From assembly GCA_002327865.1 (NCBI GenBank), contig DCUQ01000035.1, positions 1 through 16,525 of the forward strand: a stretch of DNA of 16,525 nt, read 5' to 3'. The notes beneath the pieces are model-generated. The model was given only the letters and a program-made list of their open reading frames with translations, had not been told where the DNA came from and did not search any database. A program made the translations under genes and the position numbers. The stretch is from Syntrophaceae bacterium UBA2210. Its GTDB lineage: Bacteria; Desulfobacterota; Syntrophia; Syntrophales; UBA2210. Positions within the stretch are counted from its first letter, which is position 1; the number at the start of each line of letters is the position of its first letter. Shown one piece after another: positions 7,420 to 14,695 of this stretch.

Positions 7420-7881
7420 ATGAGTAAAAAGATAAAAAAAATATGCCCGAACTGCGGCAATGAGTTAGACATTTACCATAATCCGACGCCTGCTGTAGAT
7501 ATCATTATCGAGATCGAGGAGAGAGGCATCGTACTGATAATGAGAAAGAATGAACCTGTCGGCTGGGCGATACCCGGCGGCTTCGTCGATTATGGAGAAT
7601 CACTCGAAGATGCCGCGGTCAGAGAAGCAAAGGAAGAAACCTCCCTCGACGTAACGCTTACCGGCCAGTTGCATACTTACTCGAGACCTGACCGGGATCC
7701 CCGCCGGCATACCATATCCACTGTCTTCACTGCCGAGGGAAGCGGAACACCCAGGGCCGCGGACGATGCCGCGGATATTGGAATCTTCACGGAAGACACC
7801 CTGCCCACCCCTATCATGTTCGACCACAGGGAAATACTCTCAGATTATTTTCTCATGGCAAAGATTCAAAAACAGAAGTAA
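7420..7881 (+). CDS. NUDIX hydrolase with N-terminal zinc-ribbon-like motif
   Basis: The 153-residue protein carries a NUDIX box from G54 to L76 (GFVDYGE, then REAKEET at 68-74). It fits GX5EX7REUXEEXGU except that Ser75 replaces the usual Gly. Such enzymes cleave nucleoside-diphosphate-linked compounds such as ADP-ribose or oxidised nucleotides; the substrate is not readable. The N-terminus CPNCGNEL (C9, C12) is half of a zinc ribbon with no second Cys pair visible, so metal binding would need a dimer or may be lost. [13 protein letters not shown] is typical of the ADP-ribose-pyrophosphatase-like group. I chose ATG 7420, with GGAAAG (7405-7410) upstream; the promoter overlaps the earlier open frame. 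The last 29 bases overlap the 3' end of the opposite-strand gene. Confidence 0.88.
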   Translation: MSKKIKKICPNCGNELDIYHNPTPAVDIIIEIEERGIVLIMRKNEPVGWAIPGGFVDYGESLEDAAVREAKEETSLDVTLTGQLHTYSRPDRDPRRHTISTVFTAEGSGTPRAADDAADIGIFTEDTLPTPIMFDHREILSDYFLMAKIQKQK

Positions 7882-8173
7882 CCTCGTCCCACTCCCCCCA
7901 TACGTCCTTAAAGATTTCCAGAAGAAATTCATATGTGAGTTTTTCACTGTCAGCCGCGCTTATCTCGACCGGTTCTTCAAGAAAACATATGCTCGGATCT
8001 ATATACAAATAGGATCGTACAAAATGATCGTAATCCTCGTAATCATCCTTGCTGTAACTGGATCCATAATTGATGGGGTTGCCTTCAGAGATCAGGAACA
8101 TGTGGTAGTTGCTCCCGTCATCGATGCACCCGTATATGTTGTCTTCCAGTTTATCGATACTCAATATCCACAT
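7853..8173 (-). CDS. hypothetical acidic protein (106 aa)
   Basis: I do not recognise this family. From ATG 8173 the product is 106 residues, rich in Asp, Glu, Tyr and Ser, with a strongly acidic middle (DDYEDYDHF, 43-51), no signal peptide and no membrane segment. The pattern of short strands (WILSI, YHMFLI, SYLYID) followed by a C-terminal helix ([16 protein letters not shown]) suggests a small alpha/beta domain. The start is chosen for GGAGGAG seven bases upstream; the frame also opens at 8251 without such support. Reality is supported by the strong ribosome site and protein-like composition. Its 3' end runs 29 bases into the NUDIX gene. Confidence 0.6.
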   Translation of the reverse strand: MWILSIDKLEDNIYGCIDDGSNYHMFLISEGNPINYGSSYSKDDYEDYDHFVRSYLYIDPSICFLEEPVEISAADSEKLTYEFLLEIFKDVWGEWDEVTSVFESLP

Positions 8174-8218
8174 CCCGTTTCTCCTCCCTGTATAGTTATC
8201 GCTGAAAAGGCACAAAAG

Positions 8219-8237
8219 CCGGATCCGGTGAATCCGG
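8219..8237. repeat. inverted repeat in the leader of the acidic-protein gene
   Basis: CCGGAT (8219-8224) and ATCCGG (8232-8237) are perfect arms around 7 bases. It lies between the possible minus-strand promoter and the gene start, where it could form a leader hairpin or an operator. Confidence 0.3.
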
Positions 8238-8250
8238 ACATGGAAAAACA

Positions 8251-8279
8251 TTCATATACCCGTTTATACAAAAGGTCAA
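8251..8279 (-). promoter_or_regulatory. possible promoter of the acidic-protein gene
   Basis: Read on the minus strand, TTGACC (complement of 8274-8279) is followed after 17 bases by TATGAA (complement of 8251-8256). The fit is moderate. It gives a leader of about 70 bases before the chosen ATG. Confidence 0.3.
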
Positions 8280-8319
8280 TTTGTTATACTGCCGCATATC
8301 ACCGGTCAGCCGTCATATA

Positions 8320-8350
8320 TTGACAAAAAGATTCCCCCCGGATATATAAT
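8320..8350 (+). promoter_or_regulatory. promoter of the patatin-like gene
   Basis: TTGACA (8320-8325) is followed by the overlapping -10 candidates TATATA (8343-8348, spacer 17) and TATAAT (8345-8350, spacer 19). Both elements match consensus well. The leader to the ATG is about 60 bases. Confidence 0.55.
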
Positions 8351-8416
8351 CGCTCGAATGATACCGGTCTGTTAACGGCGTAAAAATGTTACAAACGGAC
8401 AGAGGATAACTCTTCT

Positions 8417-9313
8417 ATGGATTTGGAAAACAGTGCGCTTATTCTTGAAGGTGGAGGATTACGGGGGATTTATACATCGGGCGTTCTTCGATTATTTATG
8501 GACCGGGGACTGTTTTTCCCCTATGTGATCGGCGTTTCGATGGGAGCCTGTAATGCAGCAAACTATGTATCACGCCAGCCCGAAAGAAACCGGATTGTAA
8601 ATACGCGGTTTGTCGACGATCCCCGCTATATAAGCTACCTTCGCCTGTTGGCCGGAGGCGAACTTTTCGGGATGAAGTTCATTTTCGATACGATTCCCCA
8701 TCAACTGGTACCTTTCGATTACCAGGCTTTCAGGGAAAGTGACATGAAGTGCATATCCGTCGTCACGGATTGTGAAACCGGGCGACCGCTCTATTTCGAG
8801 AAAAGCGAACTCGGGAAAGATTATCTCTCGATATTGCAGGCGTCTACCTGCCTGCCCTTCATATCGAAACCTGTTCGATATAACGGGCAGATTCTCATGG
8901 ACGGCGGGCTTTCCGATTCAATACCGGTTCGCAAAAGCATCGACGACGGAAACAAAAAGAATGTTCTGATACTCACACAACCTAAGGGTTATCGAAAAAA
9001 GAGATTCAAATTCAATTCGTTGGCAAGGATGCGCTATCCCAGTTTTCCCGGTTTGTGCGAGGCGCTCGCGACGAGATATATCCGGTACAACGAAACGCTG
9101 GATTTTATCGATACACTGGAGCGGCAGGACAAGATCTTCATCATCCGGCCACGCTCGGTGCTGCCGGCGAGGCGTATCGAACGCGACAGGAACAGACTTT
9201 ACGCCGCCTATGATCAGGGCTACCAGGACGCGTCGGAATCCTATGGAAAGCTTTGTCGATATTTGACAAATCCAACCATTCGCTCATGCGATTCCGTCAA
9301 ATCTCTTCCATAA
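8417..9313 (+). CDS. patatin-like phospholipase
   Basis: The 298-residue protein has the complete patatin signature: oxyanion loop GGGLRG (12-17), nucleophile elbow GVSMG with Ser41, and the catalytic Asp in DGG (D162-G164). It is expected to cleave acyl esters of phospholipids or related lipids using a Ser/Asp dyad. Size and layout resemble the E. coli YjjU group. No signal peptide is visible, so it is probably cytoplasmic or peripheral at the inner membrane. AGAGGAT (8401-8407) precedes ATG 8417. It is transcribed alone from its own promoter. Confidence 0.88.
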   Translation: MDLENSALILEGGGLRGIYTSGVLRLFMDRGLFFPYVIGVSMGACNAANYVSRQPERNRIVNTRFVDDPRYISYLRLLAGGELFGMKFIFDTIPHQLVPFDYQAFRESDMKCISVVTDCETGRPLYFEKSELGKDYLSILQASTCLPFISKPVRYNGQILMDGGLSDSIPVRKSIDDGNKKNVLILTQPKGYRKKRFKFNSLARMRYPSFPGLCEALATRYIRYNETLDFIDTLERQDKIFIIRPRSVLPARRIERDRNRLYAAYDQGYQDASESYGKLCRYLTNPTIRSCDSVKSLP

Positions 9314-9680
9314 AAGCAGGTCGATAGTCCCTCCTGATCTCGTAACCATCAATACCTTGAATTAAACAGCAAGTGCTGACCCGTTGCCTGCGGGTGAGCC
9401 GGCGAGTGAATAAAACACAAGCATTTCCCTTAACAACAGGTCAACTTACCGGAATTACATAACGTATTTTTTATTATCATATAAAATTTGCCATCGGGGA
9501 AAAACGACTTATATTAAATTGCTAATCGAAAATTCTTTGTATTCCCTCCACTTTGCAACTGGTCTGCACGGAGGTGAAATTCAGAGCTTTTCGTTTTCGT
9601 TCAACCGCTATGTATTAGGACTGATCTTCGAGACATGTAGATGTCGACAAGGCAAAAAAATCAAAGGAGATACAAGAATA
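9314..9680. other. intergenic region, 367 bases, no gene seen
   Basis: No convincing reading frame was found; the open frame from 9519 leading into the next gene lacks protein-like character. It holds an imperfect hairpin GCTGACCCG (9375-9383) / CGGGTGAGC (9391-9399), with one mismatch and no T-run, so not a standard terminator. An AT-rich stretch at 9465-9520 contains the likely promoter of the following gene. Confidence 0.5.
9488..9515 (+). promoter_or_regulatory. possible promoter of the SLOG-like gene
   Basis: TTGCCA (9488-9493) and TATATT (9510-9515) are 16 bases apart. This would give a long leader of about 160 bases before the chosen ATG. Confidence 0.35.
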
Positions 9681-10244
9681 ATGACCGACAATATTGATGT
9701 TACGCTTTACAGTGGTGGGCATAAGGGGGCCGAAGCCGAGTTCGGGAAACTCGCAGAGCGATGGGGAATTCGGGAGGTTAACTTTTCGTTCGAGGGACAC
9801 AGCATCGAACGTACCAGAGGTGTCCGGGTTCTGGGTCCTCAAGAGCTCGACAAGGGGGATGTCAGCATGGAGATCGTTTCTGCCCGCATGGGACGGACTT
9901 ATTCAAAGTCTGAAAAAATACGAAAAGTTATACAGTCTATTTTTCACATGGTCAACAATGGCTACCATGTAATAGCTGTCGGATGGATACAGCCGGATGA
10001 CACCTTCAAAGGAGGAACAGGTTGGGGCGTTGAGCTTGCAAAGCTCTTTAACCGCCCAATCAACGTATATGACCAGGAACGCAAAGCATGGTTCTCATGG
10101 AAGGATCATACATGGGTTGCAGAAATCCCCGTTATCACCGGAAAGACATTTACCGGGACAGGAACCCGAAAGCTCAGCGACGAAGGCCGCAAGGCAATTC
10201 TCGAACTTTTCGAAAACTCCTTTGGACCAGCAAAAGAGAAGTAA
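9681..10244 (+). CDS. Rossmann-fold SLOG/LOG-like protein of unknown function
   Basis: The 187-residue protein opens with a strand and glycine loop, VTLYSGGHKGAEAEFGKLA (7-25), and later has HVIAVGW (96-102) and GGTGWGVELAK (111-121) leading to INVYDQE (127-133). A first SGG loop for a nucleotide phosphate and a later GGTxxxVExA helix start are the layout of the SLOG superfamily (LOG, DprA, YpsA relatives), which bind or cleave nucleotide-derived ligands. I reason from motif layout; the exact family is not certain. ATG 9681 is preceded by AAAGGAGA (9663-9670), and the frame upstream does not look coding. It has no operon partner and converges with prfC across a hairpin-rich gap. Confidence 0.65.
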   Translation: MTDNIDVTLYSGGHKGAEAEFGKLAERWGIREVNFSFEGHSIERTRGVRVLGPQELDKGDVSMEIVSARMGRTYSKSEKIRKVIQSIFHMVNNGYHVIAVGWIQPDDTFKGGTGWGVELAKLFNRPINVYDQERKAWFSWKDHTWVAEIPVITGKTFTGTGTRKLSDEGRKAILELFENSFGPAKEK

Positions 10245-10255
10245 ACATAAAGAAA

Positions 10256-10332
10256 AAACCCGGGTTTAGTGTCAACAGATGTGGCAAGGCAGGGTCAATC
10301 CGGTCGGAAACGATTGTCATCCGCCCCTGCCT
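10256..10332. repeat. hairpin-rich region between convergent genes
   Basis: Two elements lie here. AAACCCGGGTTT (10256-10267) is a perfect 12-base palindrome; read on the minus strand it runs into a T-rich tract, so it may help end prfC transcription. AGGCAGGG (10287-10294) pairs with CCCTGCCT (10325-10332), and inside it CAATC (10296-10300) pairs with GATTG (10312-10316), forming a long interrupted stem. Together they may act as a two-way transcription barrier, though without a classic U-run next to the long stem. Confidence 0.45.
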
Positions 10333-10338
10333 GCTGCT

Positions 10339-11925
10339 TCAGTTAATCTCTCGTGTCTTAAGAAACTCTATCTCAGGCCACTCTTTAATACGTAGATTGA
10401 GCTGCCATTCACTGGTTGTCAGAAAGGAAAGACAGCCCTCAGCATCCCTTGCCATGTTGGATATATTCTTTTTCTCGAATTCAGCCATTTTTTTGCGATC
10501 ACTACTCCTGACCCAGCGTGCAACATTAAAATTCACAGGTTCATATATGGCATTCACCCCATATTCCGCTTTCAAACGGGCCATGGTCACCTCAAACTGG
10601 AGAACACCGACCGCCCCCAGGATATAGTCTCTGCCCGTAAGGGGCATGAAGATCTGGACAGCACCTTCCTCCGCGAGTTGGAACAATCCTTTCTGAAGGT
10701 GCTTGGCCTTGAGTGGATCCTTCAGACGCACACGTCTGAAATGCTCAGGTGAAAAATTGGGAATCCCGCTGAATTTCAAAGGTTCTTTTTCGGTAAATGT
10801 ATCGCCGATCTTTATGGTTCCGTGGTTATGGATACCGATAATATCTCCCGGAAATCCCTCCTCCACATTCTCCCTGTCCTGTGCCATGAAGTTTGTCGCA
10901 TTAGCAAAAGTTACCTCTTTCCCAATTCTGTGGTGGACAACTTTCATTCCTCTTGTAAATTTTCCTGAACAGATCCTGATAAATGCAATCCTGTCCCTGT
11001 GAGCAATGTCCATATTGGCCTGTATTTTAAAAACAAAGCCTGAAAATTCTTTTTCATATGGCAAAACCTCACGAGAACCAGCCAGTCGCGCTCCCGGATG
11101 GGGAGCCAGTTCCACAAATGCATCCAGCATCTCCTTAATACCGAAATTATTAATGGCACTTCCGAAAAAGACCGGAGTCTGGCTTCCTCTTAAAAATTGT
11201 CGGCGCTCAAACGGATTAACCGCGCCTTCAAGCAGCGCTATATCTTCCCGCAATTCATCGGCCTGTCCTCTTAAAAGGTCATCCAGTGAGGGATCAGAAA
11301 GATCATTAATGACAATCCCCTCCCGCCCTGAGATTTTTCCGCCTGGTTCGAATATATGGATTTGTCTGTTAAAGAGATTATATACACCTTTAAAGCGCTG
11401 ACCCATACCAACAGGCCAGGAAAGCGGCGTACATTCGATCTGCAGTTTATCCTCAATATCATCAAGAATATCAATAGGTGCCATACCCTCACGATCAAGC
11501 TTATTTATGAATGTAATGATCGGGGTGTTGCGCATCCTGCAGACCTCCATGAGTTTTTCGGTCTGAGGTTCTACCCCTTTGGCACTGTCAATTACCATCA
11601 GCGCGCTGTCAACCGCAGTCAACACCCTGTATGTATCTTCTGAAAAGTCCTGGTGGCCCGGTGTGTCTAACAGATTAATCTCAAAATCTTTATAATTAAA
11701 TTTCATTACAGAAGTTGTGACTGAGATGCCTCTCTCCTTTTCAATCGACATCCAGTCACTGGTAGTATGTCTGGAAGTCTTCCTTGCCTTAACGGCTCCA
11801 GCCTGCTGGATCGCACCTCCAAAGAGGAGAAGTTTTTCCGTCAGCGTGGTTTTACCTGCATCAGGATGACTGATAATTCCGAATGTTCGTCTCCGGTTAA
11901 TCTCTTTTTGATTAAAAATACCCAT
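10339..11925 (-). CDS. prfC: peptide chain release factor 3 (RF3)
   Basis: The 528-residue translational GTPase matches RF3 in length. GTPase motifs are SHPDAGKT (19-26), RGISV (65-69), DTPGH (87-91) and NKLD (141-144). The run [20 protein letters not shown] (51-70) and the later [20 protein letters not shown] are strongly RF3-like and separate it from EF-G. It recycles RF1/RF2 from the ribosome after peptide release. The ATG at 11925 has only a weak purine-rich site upstream. The gene is alone on its strand and downstream of an unusual promoter-terminator leader. Confidence 0.96.
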   Translation of the reverse strand: MGIFNQKEINRRRTFGIISHPDAGKTTLTEKLLLFGGAIQQAGAVKARKTSRHTTSDWMSIEKERGISVTTSVMKFNYKDFEINLLDTPGHQDFSEDTYRVLTAVDSALMVIDSAKGVEPQTEKLMEVCRMRNTPIITFINKLDREGMAPIDILDDIEDKLQIECTPLSWPVGMGQRFKGVYNLFNRQIHIFEPGGKISGREGIVINDLSDPSLDDLLRGQADELREDIALLEGAVNPFERRQFLRGSQTPVFFGSAINNFGIKEMLDAFVELAPHPGARLAGSREVLPYEKEFSGFVFKIQANMDIAHRDRIAFIRICSGKFTRGMKVVHHRIGKEVTFANATNFMAQDRENVEEGFPGDIIGIHNHGTIKIGDTFTEKEPLKFSGIPNFSPEHFRRVRLKDPLKAKHLQKGLFQLAEEGAVQIFMPLTGRDYILGAVGVLQFEVTMARLKAEYGVNAIYEPVNFNVARWVRSSDRKKMAEFEKKNISNMARDAEGCLSFLTTSEWQLNLRIKEWPEIEFLKTREIN

Positions 11926-12124
11926 AACTTTTCTTTACACTACCTTTATGTTGCGTATTTTGATTCCGTCCGCTCTGTTGCATCCGTTATGCATATTGAA
12001 GTATGATTCAATCTCAAGAAAGGGAGTACTGCTGCTTTATCTCAAGCAATTCAGATCACATCTGAAGGTTGAAACTCGCCGAACTTATTCACTCAAAAAA
12101 TATTGAAGCTCCCGGATACTATTA
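11926..12124. other. leader/intergenic region of prfC
   Basis: No gene is visible on either strand. TTGAA (11997-12001) and TTCAA (12008-12012) form a small inverted repeat about 75 bases before prfC. I did not find a convincing promoter closer to prfC than the one at 12179-12207, so prfC may depend on read-through of the hairpin at 12125-12161. Confidence 0.4.
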
Positions 12125-12161
12125 CATATAAAAAAGCTGCTCAGACAAATCTGAACAGCTT
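12125..12161 (-). terminator. strong intrinsic terminator (pgk 3' end or prfC leader)
   Basis: Read on the minus strand, a 12-base stem (arms 12150-12161 and 12134-12145, one G-U pair) with a 4-base loop is followed directly by six U residues and an AU-rich run. On the plus strand the same stem has a C-A mismatch and no U-run, so it acts on minus-strand transcripts. It lies 159 bases after the pgk stop and about 200 bases before prfC. Confidence 0.8.
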
Positions 12162-12178
12162 CCAAATCGGTTTTGGGC

Positions 12179-12207
12179 CTTATACCTGTGTCAACAACAA
12201 TTATCAA
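12179..12207 (-). promoter_or_regulatory. promoter just upstream of the terminator
   Basis: On the minus strand TTGATA (complement of 12202-12207) and TATAAG (complement of 12179-12184) are exactly 17 bases apart, each five of six matches to consensus. Transcription would begin near 12172. The RNA would start with a small CCAAA/TTTGG hairpin (12161-12175) before meeting the terminator. Confidence 0.5.
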
Positions 12208-12319
12208 CCTTTTTGTTTTAACGTGACAAAATTCGTATTAGCTTTATGACAATTGAGAGCTATGCCTGAGGCAGATTACTCCCGGCCGGTGAAGTCTCCC
12301 TCCCCGCTTGGTGACGGGC

Positions 12320-13633
12320 TCAAGGCTGCCTGCCGCCGTTCTTAATCAGATCCCTTACCGGGTCGAGACCATACGGGGTACCCTGTTCGATAGCCTTGAG
12401 AACGGTCCCCCCTCCGGTGAAGAAATAATATTTGGAATCGTCCATGACCGAAAGGTAGAGTCCCGGGTTAAGATTTTTGAATTCCTGAAGGGTATCTCCG
12501 CCGCCGTACAGCTTTATGGCCGGCTTGTTGAAATCTATCTTCTGATCCAGCACGGTGGAACCTTCGGTAAAATACGGCGAATATCCCATAACGGCGTTGA
12601 CGAAGATGGTATTTGCGGTGTTTATCGTGTCCGAAACGCGAGGATCGTCAAAAGATTCCTTAGCGATATCCAGGACATAATCCAGTTTCATGCCCTTTTT
12701 AAAGTCTTTGACAGACAGCACCCTGAAACGTCCGTCGATTTTTCCCTCCATGGTTTCCGATTCGCATACATACGGAAGCTCGAGAATCTTCTTATGGCGC
12801 TCATCCATCGCCACAAGCTCGGACGCGGCTTCGATATCCTCCGGCAGTATTCCATTTATGGAAATGCCATATTTGGCGCACAGGTAGGTATTGTAAATGA
12901 CTCCGCCGAGAATAAGCGTATCCACCTTCTTGTAGATCTCGATGAGAGGCCCTATTTTCGTGTTGTATTTCGCACCAGCTACTACCGACACGAACGGCCT
13001 TTCGGGTCGCAGGACTTTGTCGAGATTCCTGATCTCCCGCTGCATAAGAAATCCGGCAAAAGAAGGAAGGTAACGGGTAATATCGCAGGTGGATGCGTGC
13101 GGCTGCCATGAACCGAATGCATCATTCACGAATATGTCCGCGAGACCGGCGAGCTGCAGCGCAAAGGCATTCCTTTCACCGGATTCGGGCGCCGCTTCTT
13201 CACCCCTGAACCACCGCGTATTCGGAAGATAGACGGCGTCGATCTTTTTCTCTTTCAGATCTTTGATGGCAAGGTTGATCGAGGTGTCGATACCTGGAAT
13301 GCCGTTTTCTCCAGTTGCATCGAAATGGGGCACGTGAATCTTTATGTGAAGCTTGTGCTCAAGGTAATTCACGATCGGTTCAACCGACGTCGACGAATCG
13401 ACTTTTATCGTTCCCGCTTTCTTGTCCAGGGGTCTTCCCACATGGGTCATGATGATCGGTCTGCCGCCGCGTGCGACGATGTTAAAAATGGTGCCTATGG
13501 TCTGATCTATCCTGAAAGGATCCTGAATTATCCCCTTCTTTACAACGTTATGATCAACCCTTACCAGGACAACCTTGTTTTCCAGGTCGGCATTTTGAAT
13601 GAGTGGTAACGTCGGATCAATTATCGGCTCCAT
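12320..13633 (-). CDS. pgk: phosphoglycerate kinase, divergent
   Basis: The 437-residue protein, somewhat longer than the usual 390-420, keeps many PGK signatures: VRVDHN (24-29, usually RVDFN), THVGRP (63-68), NTRWFRGEEA (138-147), VNDAFG (169-174), GAKYNTK (220-226) and GGGD (377-380). PGK moves phosphate between 1,3-bisphosphoglycerate and ADP. Two core sites are changed. The HRxHxS motif reads WQPHAS (176-181), losing the substrate-binding Arg, and WNGPxGxFE reads VNAVMGYSP (345-353), losing the nucleotide-contacting Glu. The start ATG 13633 has GAGGT (13642-13646) eight bases upstream; an in-frame TTG at 13648 overlaps that site. It lies 27 bases after the nitroreductase gene in one operon. 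Whether it is the cell's glycolytic enzyme cannot be told. Confidence 0.88.
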   Translation of the reverse strand: MEPIIDPTLPLIQNADLENKVVLVRVDHNVVKKGIIQDPFRIDQTIGTIFNIVARGGRPIIMTHVGRPLDKKAGTIKVDSSTSVEPIVNYLEHKLHIKIHVPHFDATGENGIPGIDTSINLAIKDLKEKKIDAVYLPNTRWFRGEEAAPESGERNAFALQLAGLADIFVNDAFGSWQPHASTCDITRYLPSFAGFLMQREIRNLDKVLRPERPFVSVVAGAKYNTKIGPLIEIYKKVDTLILGGVIYNTYLCAKYGISINGILPEDIEAASELVAMDERHKKILELPYVCESETMEGKIDGRFRVLSVKDFKKGMKLDYVLDIAKESFDDPRVSDTINTANTIFVNAVMGYSPYFTEGSTVLDQKIDFNKPAIKLYGGGDTLQEFKNLNPGLYLSVMDDSKYYFFTGGGTVLKAIEQGTPYGLDPVRDLIKNGGRQP

Positions 13634-13660
13634 TGTTTTATACCTCAAAAAAATAAACAG

Positions 13661-14188
13661 TTACTTATATTTTTCATAGCTGACAATTTCTTCCAGGGGT
13701 TTTTTTGTCGCGTTTTCGAAAAAGGCATCCGCTCTGGCAGGATATCCCAGAGGAGTCAACGCGACAACCTGCATATCATCTGGAATTCCAAGATAATGCT
13801 TCAGCCCCTCATTATTGAAGGAACCGATCCAGCATGTCCCCAGATTTTCAACGCGCGCGGCCAGCGTCAACTGGCTGAAAGAAATGGTAACGTCGACCAG
13901 CATTCCGAAATCTCCCATATATCCGCCGCGATTAGTCTTGAGATTCATTCCGCACGCCACGACTACGATGGGCGCTTCCGCGATAAACGCCTGATTCGCG
14001 CATAAAGGCACGATCCCTTTCATACGCTCCTTGTCCCTGATTATTATATAGTGCCAGGGCTGACGGTTGCTGCCGCTTTGAGCTATCCTGGCCGCATCCA
14101 GAACCCGCCTCAGGACGTCTTCCGGTATGGGATCGGCCTTATAATTTCTCACCGTTCGCCTGGTTTTAATCACCTCATAAAAATCCAT
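13661..14188 (-). CDS. nitroreductase-family FMN oxidoreductase
   Basis: The 175-residue protein has the nitroreductase layout: KTRRTVRNY (8-16) and SGSNRQPWHY (38-47) for FMN phosphate binding, then LGTCWIGSF (116-124) and the closing TPLGYPA (145-151). Members use NAD(P)H to reduce nitro groups, quinones or flavins; the physiological substrate is unknown. It is a short single-domain form that should act as a dimer. The start is not fully settled: AAGGAG lies 12 bases before ATG 14188 and three before an in-frame GTG at 14197, and both fall outside good spacing. It is the first gene of a two-gene operon with pgk. Confidence 0.88.
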   Translation of the reverse strand: MDFYEVIKTRRTVRNYKADPIPEDVLRRVLDAARIAQSGSNRQPWHYIIIRDKERMKGIVPLCANQAFIAEAPIVVVACGMNLKTNRGGYMGDFGMLVDVTISFSQLTLAARVENLGTCWIGSFNNEGLKHYLGIPDDMQVVALTPLGYPARADAFFENATKKPLEEIVSYEKYK

Positions 14189-14222
14189 GTTTTTCACTGT
14201 CTCCTTTATCGTAATCCGATAT

Positions 14223-14235
14223 TGCACGCTGTGCA
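14223..14235. promoter_or_regulatory. candidate operator at the nitroreductase transcription start
   Basis: TGCAC (14223-14227) and GTGCA (14231-14235) form a perfect inverted repeat around three bases. It touches the -10 box and covers the expected transcription start, a usual place for a repressor site. No regulator gene is nearby. Confidence 0.4.
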
Positions 14236-14263
14236 TTTTATGTATACGGCCGCGGCATGTCAA
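14235..14263 (-). promoter_or_regulatory. promoter of the nitroreductase-pgk operon
   Basis: Minus-strand TTGACA (complement of 14258-14263) and TAAAAT (complement of 14235-14240) are 17 bases apart, an almost ideal sigma70-type promoter. The predicted leader is about 40 bases. Confidence 0.7.
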
Positions 14264-14288
14264 GGAGAATGAAAAGATCACCGGGGCT

Positions 14289-14318
14289 TACGGTAATACC
14301 GAAACATCCCTTACCGTA
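14289..14318. repeat. nested inverted repeats between nitroreductase and permease
   Basis: TACGGTAA (14289-14296) and TTACCGTA (14311-14318) are perfect arms 14 bases apart, and CGGTA (14291-14295) / TACCG (14297-14301) forms a second, tighter palindrome within it. The spacing and nesting suggest a regulator-binding region rather than a terminator. The surrounding gene-free stretch 14189-14695 otherwise holds the two divergent promoters and the permease leader. Confidence 0.35.
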
Positions 14319-14481
14319 GTAATTAGTTCCCGTTTCAATTAGGACCGCTGACTCCGCATATGACGGGGAAGCAATGTAACTCACATTTTTTCAATTGATT
14401 CTGCTGACCGTAACATACTGTTCACACTAGCTTTAAACTCTGTTTACTCCATATGTTCTCTTAAAAAAATAAACTATTGAC

Positions 14482-14510
14482 TTGACAGAAAGATGTTTTT
14501 GGAATACGGA
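14482..14510 (+). promoter_or_regulatory. possible promoter of the permease gene
   Basis: Overlapping -35 candidates TTGACT (14477-14482) and TTGACA (14482-14487) precede weak -10 sequences TGGAAT (14500-14505) and TACGGA (14505-14510). If used, the leader is about 180 bases. The -35 is good and the -10 poor, so activator dependence is possible. Confidence 0.3.
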
Positions 14511-14695
14511 TTCGCGGTTAAAAAAATACGCGGAAAGGAGGGCCCAATTAACATAACAAGGTATTAACTTTTGAATTCCCAATACTTGCAAATATCGGCA
14601 GAGAGGGGGGAGAACGAAGCTGATAGCTGTTGTGTTCAGGTAACGGGTAATTCAGAAAAAACTCGCATTCACAACCAGAAAGGAGATTACAGTAA

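Noticed and set aside
9375..9399. Hairpin after the patatin gene as an intrinsic terminator
   Set aside because: The stem has a mismatch and no T-run follows on either strand.
9519..9680. N-terminal extension of the SLOG-like protein
   Set aside because: The strong AAAGGAGA site points to ATG 9681, and the likely promoter overlaps the start of the extension.
12308..13111. 267-codon plus-strand open frame opposite pgk
   Set aside because: It lies antisense to a recognised enzyme gene and has no ribosome site or family match.
13069..14652. A 14-base direct repeat, AGGTAACGGGTAAT, at 13069-13082 (inside pgk) and 14639-14652 (permease leader)
   Set aside because: One exact 14-mer pair is near what chance gives in a window of this size, one copy is inside a coding region, and there is no third copy or flanking structure.
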